DNA from: Terriglobia bacterium
GTDB lineage: Bacteria > Acidobacteriota > Terriglobia > Terriglobales > Acidobacteriaceae
Direction: 5' to 3'
Assembly: GCA_020073645.1 (NCBI GenBank)
Contig: JAIQET010000024.1
Location: 1 to 55,856, forward strand
Length of the DNA: 55,856 nt
Positions 54,223 to 55,856 of the stretch are shown piece after piece. Position numbers and translations under genes: made by a program. Under the pieces are notes generated by a model. That model did no database searches and was not told the origin of the DNA. It saw only the letters and a list, made by a program, of their open reading frames with translations. Position 1 is the first letter of the stretch, and each line of letters starts with the position of its first letter.

Positions 54223-54765
54223 TTAGTTCAGGACCGTGTATCCTGCGCAGGTCGATGCGTCAGAAGGCGGTGTCGTAGACGATCCAGCATTAGCATCGGC
54301 GTGAATAACACTGTCCTCATTCGAACAGAAAAGACGCACGCCGGTCTGGTTATAGCTCAGAGGAGCCGCACCAGCGGTGTACAGAACGTTGACCGCTCCA
54401 ACGGCGCCGGCTGCACCTGCGGCCGCGAAGGTATAACCGCTCTTGCCGCTGGCCGCTGGGTTGCCGTTATTTGCCAGCGTACCGTCAATCAAGCAAGCCG
54501 CATTGACACCCACAACTGCGGGGCACACATAAACTCCAGCACCCGGCCCGAGGTCGGACAGGATCGCCGCATAGCCGACCGTGGGATTACTGGTTTGGTA
54601 GGCTACCTCGGCAGTGTTGATGGTACGGATCGAACTGACCGCAGACGACTCGTTAGCAGCAATACGCGCCCGCAGCAGGTTCGGAATCGCGATTGCAGCG
54701 ATGATCAGGATGATCGCCACCACAATCAGCAGCTCAATCAGTGAGAAACCCTTCTGTTTCCGCAT
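54223..54765 (-). CDS. pilA: Type IV pilin (second copy)
   Basis: 180 residues. The leader is MRKQKG and the mature N-terminus FSLIELLIVVAIILIIAAIA is the same as in the other copy, with Glu at position 5. The globular part has four Cys and the shared YNQTGVRLFCSNED segment but differs in the Gly/Ala-rich middle (AAAGAAGAVGAVN). A strong terminator follows, so it is transcribed alone, which fits a highly expressed major pilin. Which copy is the main fibre subunit cannot be told from sequence. Confidence 0.93.
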   Translation of the reverse strand: MRKQKGFSLIELLIVVAIILIIAAIAIPNLLRARIAANESSAVSSIRTINTAEVAYQTSNPTVGYAAILSDLGPGAGVYVCPAVVGVNAACLIDGTLANNGNPAASGKSGYTFAAAGAAGAVGAVNVLYTAGAAPLSYNQTGVRLFCSNEDSVIHADANAGSSTTPPSDASTCAGYTVLN

Positions 54766-54828
54766 CTCGTTTTCCCTCTTCTCCAGATATCGAATGTGGT
54801 CTCAGTAGACCCAATTGCTGACTATGTT

Positions 54829-54844
54829 CGCATTTTAGCGGCCA
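54829..54844 (-). promoter_or_regulatory. Sigma-54-like promoter of the second pilin gene
   Basis: Read leftward: TGGCCGCTAAAATGCG, with GG-N10-GC spacing; it matches TGGC and TGC of the consensus. A start near 54818 would give a leader of about 53 bases. Confidence 0.45.
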
Positions 54845-54962
54845 CTGCCTGAAGTTACCAAGGTCATTGGTCACATTATTGTACTTCGTTTGTTTTCAAT
54901 GGGTACGCCCTCGATCGTCACCACCCTCTCACCACCCTGGGGCTCCCTCCTGCGCTATTCTG

Positions 54963-54999
54963 TGTCAGATTTTGTCGCCAGCCTGACAACTTGTGTCAG
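54963..54999. promoter_or_regulatory. Three TGTCAG/CTGACA half-sites
   Basis: TGTCAG at 54963-54968, CTGACA at 54983-54988 and TGTCAG at 54994-54999; the last two form an inverted repeat with a 5-base spacer. They lie about 120-155 bases upstream of the -24 box of the second pilin. Confidence 0.45.
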
Positions 55000-55320
55000 T
55001 TTGGAACTGTTGGGTGAGACTCCCCGACCCCGATAAGGAACGCGCACCGAACCCCATCTTGCGGGAAAAGCATCAGCTGACGTCATCGGTACGGTCATGA
55101 CTGTATGCCAGCGCAGGCAAAACCACTGCCGGCGCCTTCCTGGCTTCGGGCCAGTACAAAACGCGCTCATCTTTAGTCTATTGCGTCATGCCAAATTTCA
55201 ACCTACCGCAGCCCTCGGTCGCCGCGAATCCAAGAGTGCAAACGGAAGTAATTCCCGCGCCATTGCCAGCGACAGGCATCCCTGTCCCTGCCTTACAATG
55301 TCTCGCTAGCCATAACGCCC

Positions 55321-55856
55321 ATGCCGCACATCGACTCCGACATCTCCCGCGCCTGGTCGGTTCCTGCTCCCTTCTACACCGACCCTGCGGTTTTCGCGGA
55401 AGAGAGAGACAAGATCTTTGCCCGCACCTGGCAGGTTGTCGGACACGCCGATCAACTGGCCAAGCCCGGCGACTTCTTCACCGCGCAAATTTTCGGCGAA
55501 CCCTTGCTGCTGGTGCGCGGCGCCCAGGGCGACCTCCGCGGCTTCTACAATGTTTGCCGCCACCGCGCCGGCCCGCCCGCTGAGGGTTGCGGCTCGCGCA
55601 AGCTCTTCCGCTGCGGCTATCACGGATGGACCTACGGACTCGACGGCGCGCTGATCAGCGCTCCGGAAGTGGAAGGTGTGCAGGACTTCAAGCCGGAGGA
55701 ATTTGCGCTGGTTCCCGTACGCGCCGAACAGTGGTCCAACCTGGTCTTCGTAAACCTGGATCCCGCTGCCGAGCCCCTGGTGAAAAGCCTTGGGGAACTC
55801 CCGCAGCAAGCCGGGCGTTTTGGTTTTGAGCGGATGAAGTTGTTCGAGCGCCGCAC
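55321..55856 (+). CDS. Rieske non-haem iron oxygenase, large-subunit-like (partial, runs off right edge)
   Basis: The first 178 residues are visible from ATG at 55321. The Rieske [2Fe-2S] motif is complete: CRH, then about 16 residues, then CGYHGWTY. Flanking segments (IFARTWQVVGHADQLAKPGD, LLLVRGAQGDLRGFYNVCRH) are typical of aromatic-ring-hydroxylating or related amine monooxygenase alpha subunits. The catalytic iron site lies beyond the edge, so the substrate class cannot be told. It is divergent from the pilin genes and is probably unrelated to them. Confidence 0.9.
   Translation, partial: MPHIDSDISRAWSVPAPFYTDPAVFAEERDKIFARTWQVVGHADQLAKPGDFFTAQIFGEPLLLVRGAQGDLRGFYNVCRHRAGPPAEGCGSRKLFRCGYHGWTYGLDGALISAPEVEGVQDFKPEEFALVPVRAEQWSNLVFVNLDPAAEPLVKSLGELPQQAGRFGFERMKLFERR

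Larger units (their letters stand above)
54766..55320. promoter_or_regulatory. Divergent control region between the second pilin and a Rieske oxygenase
   Basis: About 555 bases. It holds the -24/-12-like element of the pilin (54829-54844) and a cluster of TGTCAG half-sites (54963-54999). Near the right end TACAAT at 55294-55299 may be a -10 for the oxygenase gene, without a good -35. I see no convincing gene. Confidence 0.5.

Noticed and set aside
53329..54765. Short Geobacter-type conductive pilin
   Set aside because: Both pilins have full globular domains with four Cys (172 and 180 residues) and lack the truncated, aromatic-rich form, so conductivity of the pilus itself is not supported.

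Overview
The window looks like a chromosomal segment of an Acidobacteriota member (Terriglobia/Koribacter-like). This is judged from gene families only: OmpR-type winged-helix/TPR regulators, GloVer and SBBP-type repeat proteins, a very large multihaem cytochrome locus, and a split type IV pilus locus. Base composition is GC-rich, genes are tightly packed, and many start/stop overlaps (ATGA, GTGA, TAATG) mark operons. No transposase, integrase, CRISPR or phage gene was seen.

Layout. (1) 1-9.6 kb, minus strand: one operon reading membrane ETF:menaquinone oxidoreductase-like protein, etfB, etfA, acyl-CoA dehydrogenase, then a giant polyketide/fatty-acid synthase (KS-AT-KS) that runs off the left edge. 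(2) 10.0-11.0 kb: two small hypothetical genes and tRNA-Lys(TTT). (3) 11.2-22 kb: secreted beta-propeller/repeat proteins (GloVer, 14-unit Kelch-like, orphan SBBP N-terminal domain), a divergent winged-helix/TPR regulator, and a pair of coupled SH3/coiled-coil envelope proteins with a candidate 52-residue upstream gene. (4) 22.3-36.2 kb: a PilS/NtrB-like histidine kinase and a sigma-54 activator, divergent from a 23-haem cytochrome, a 31-haem cytochrome with a 75-76-residue tri-haem tandem repeat, an AMIN-linker-outer-membrane barrel protein, a secreted protein, a b-type membrane cytochrome with two His pairs, and a membrane-anchored [4Fe-4S]/FAD/NAD(P) oxidoreductase. (5) 36.2-40.6 kb: a geranylgeranyl-reductase-like flavoprotein, an S9 peptidase, a small membrane protein and an A-type Fe-S carrier. 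(6) 40.7-54.8 kb, minus strand: type IV pilus genes (two pilins, ABC transporter plus TPR protein, M48 protease, methyltransferase, lolA, pilC, pilB, pilM, pilN, pilO, a PilP-like protein and a pseudopilin). (7) the right edge: start of a Rieske oxygenase.

How it may work. The most striking element is region 4. It has the parts of a transmembrane electron conduit: cytoplasmic flavoprotein, inner-membrane haem b, periplasmic or extracellular polyhaem cytochromes (54 CxxCH motifs in two genes), and an outer-membrane barrel carrying a peptidoglycan-binding-type domain. It sits beside a two-component system with a sigma-54 activator. A -24/-12-like element precedes each cytochrome gene and each pilin gene, so cytochromes and pili may share sigma-54 control. 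Region 1 joins acyl chain synthesis to an acyl-CoA dehydrogenase with its own electron path to the quinone pool. Both readings are inferences from domain content and gene order.
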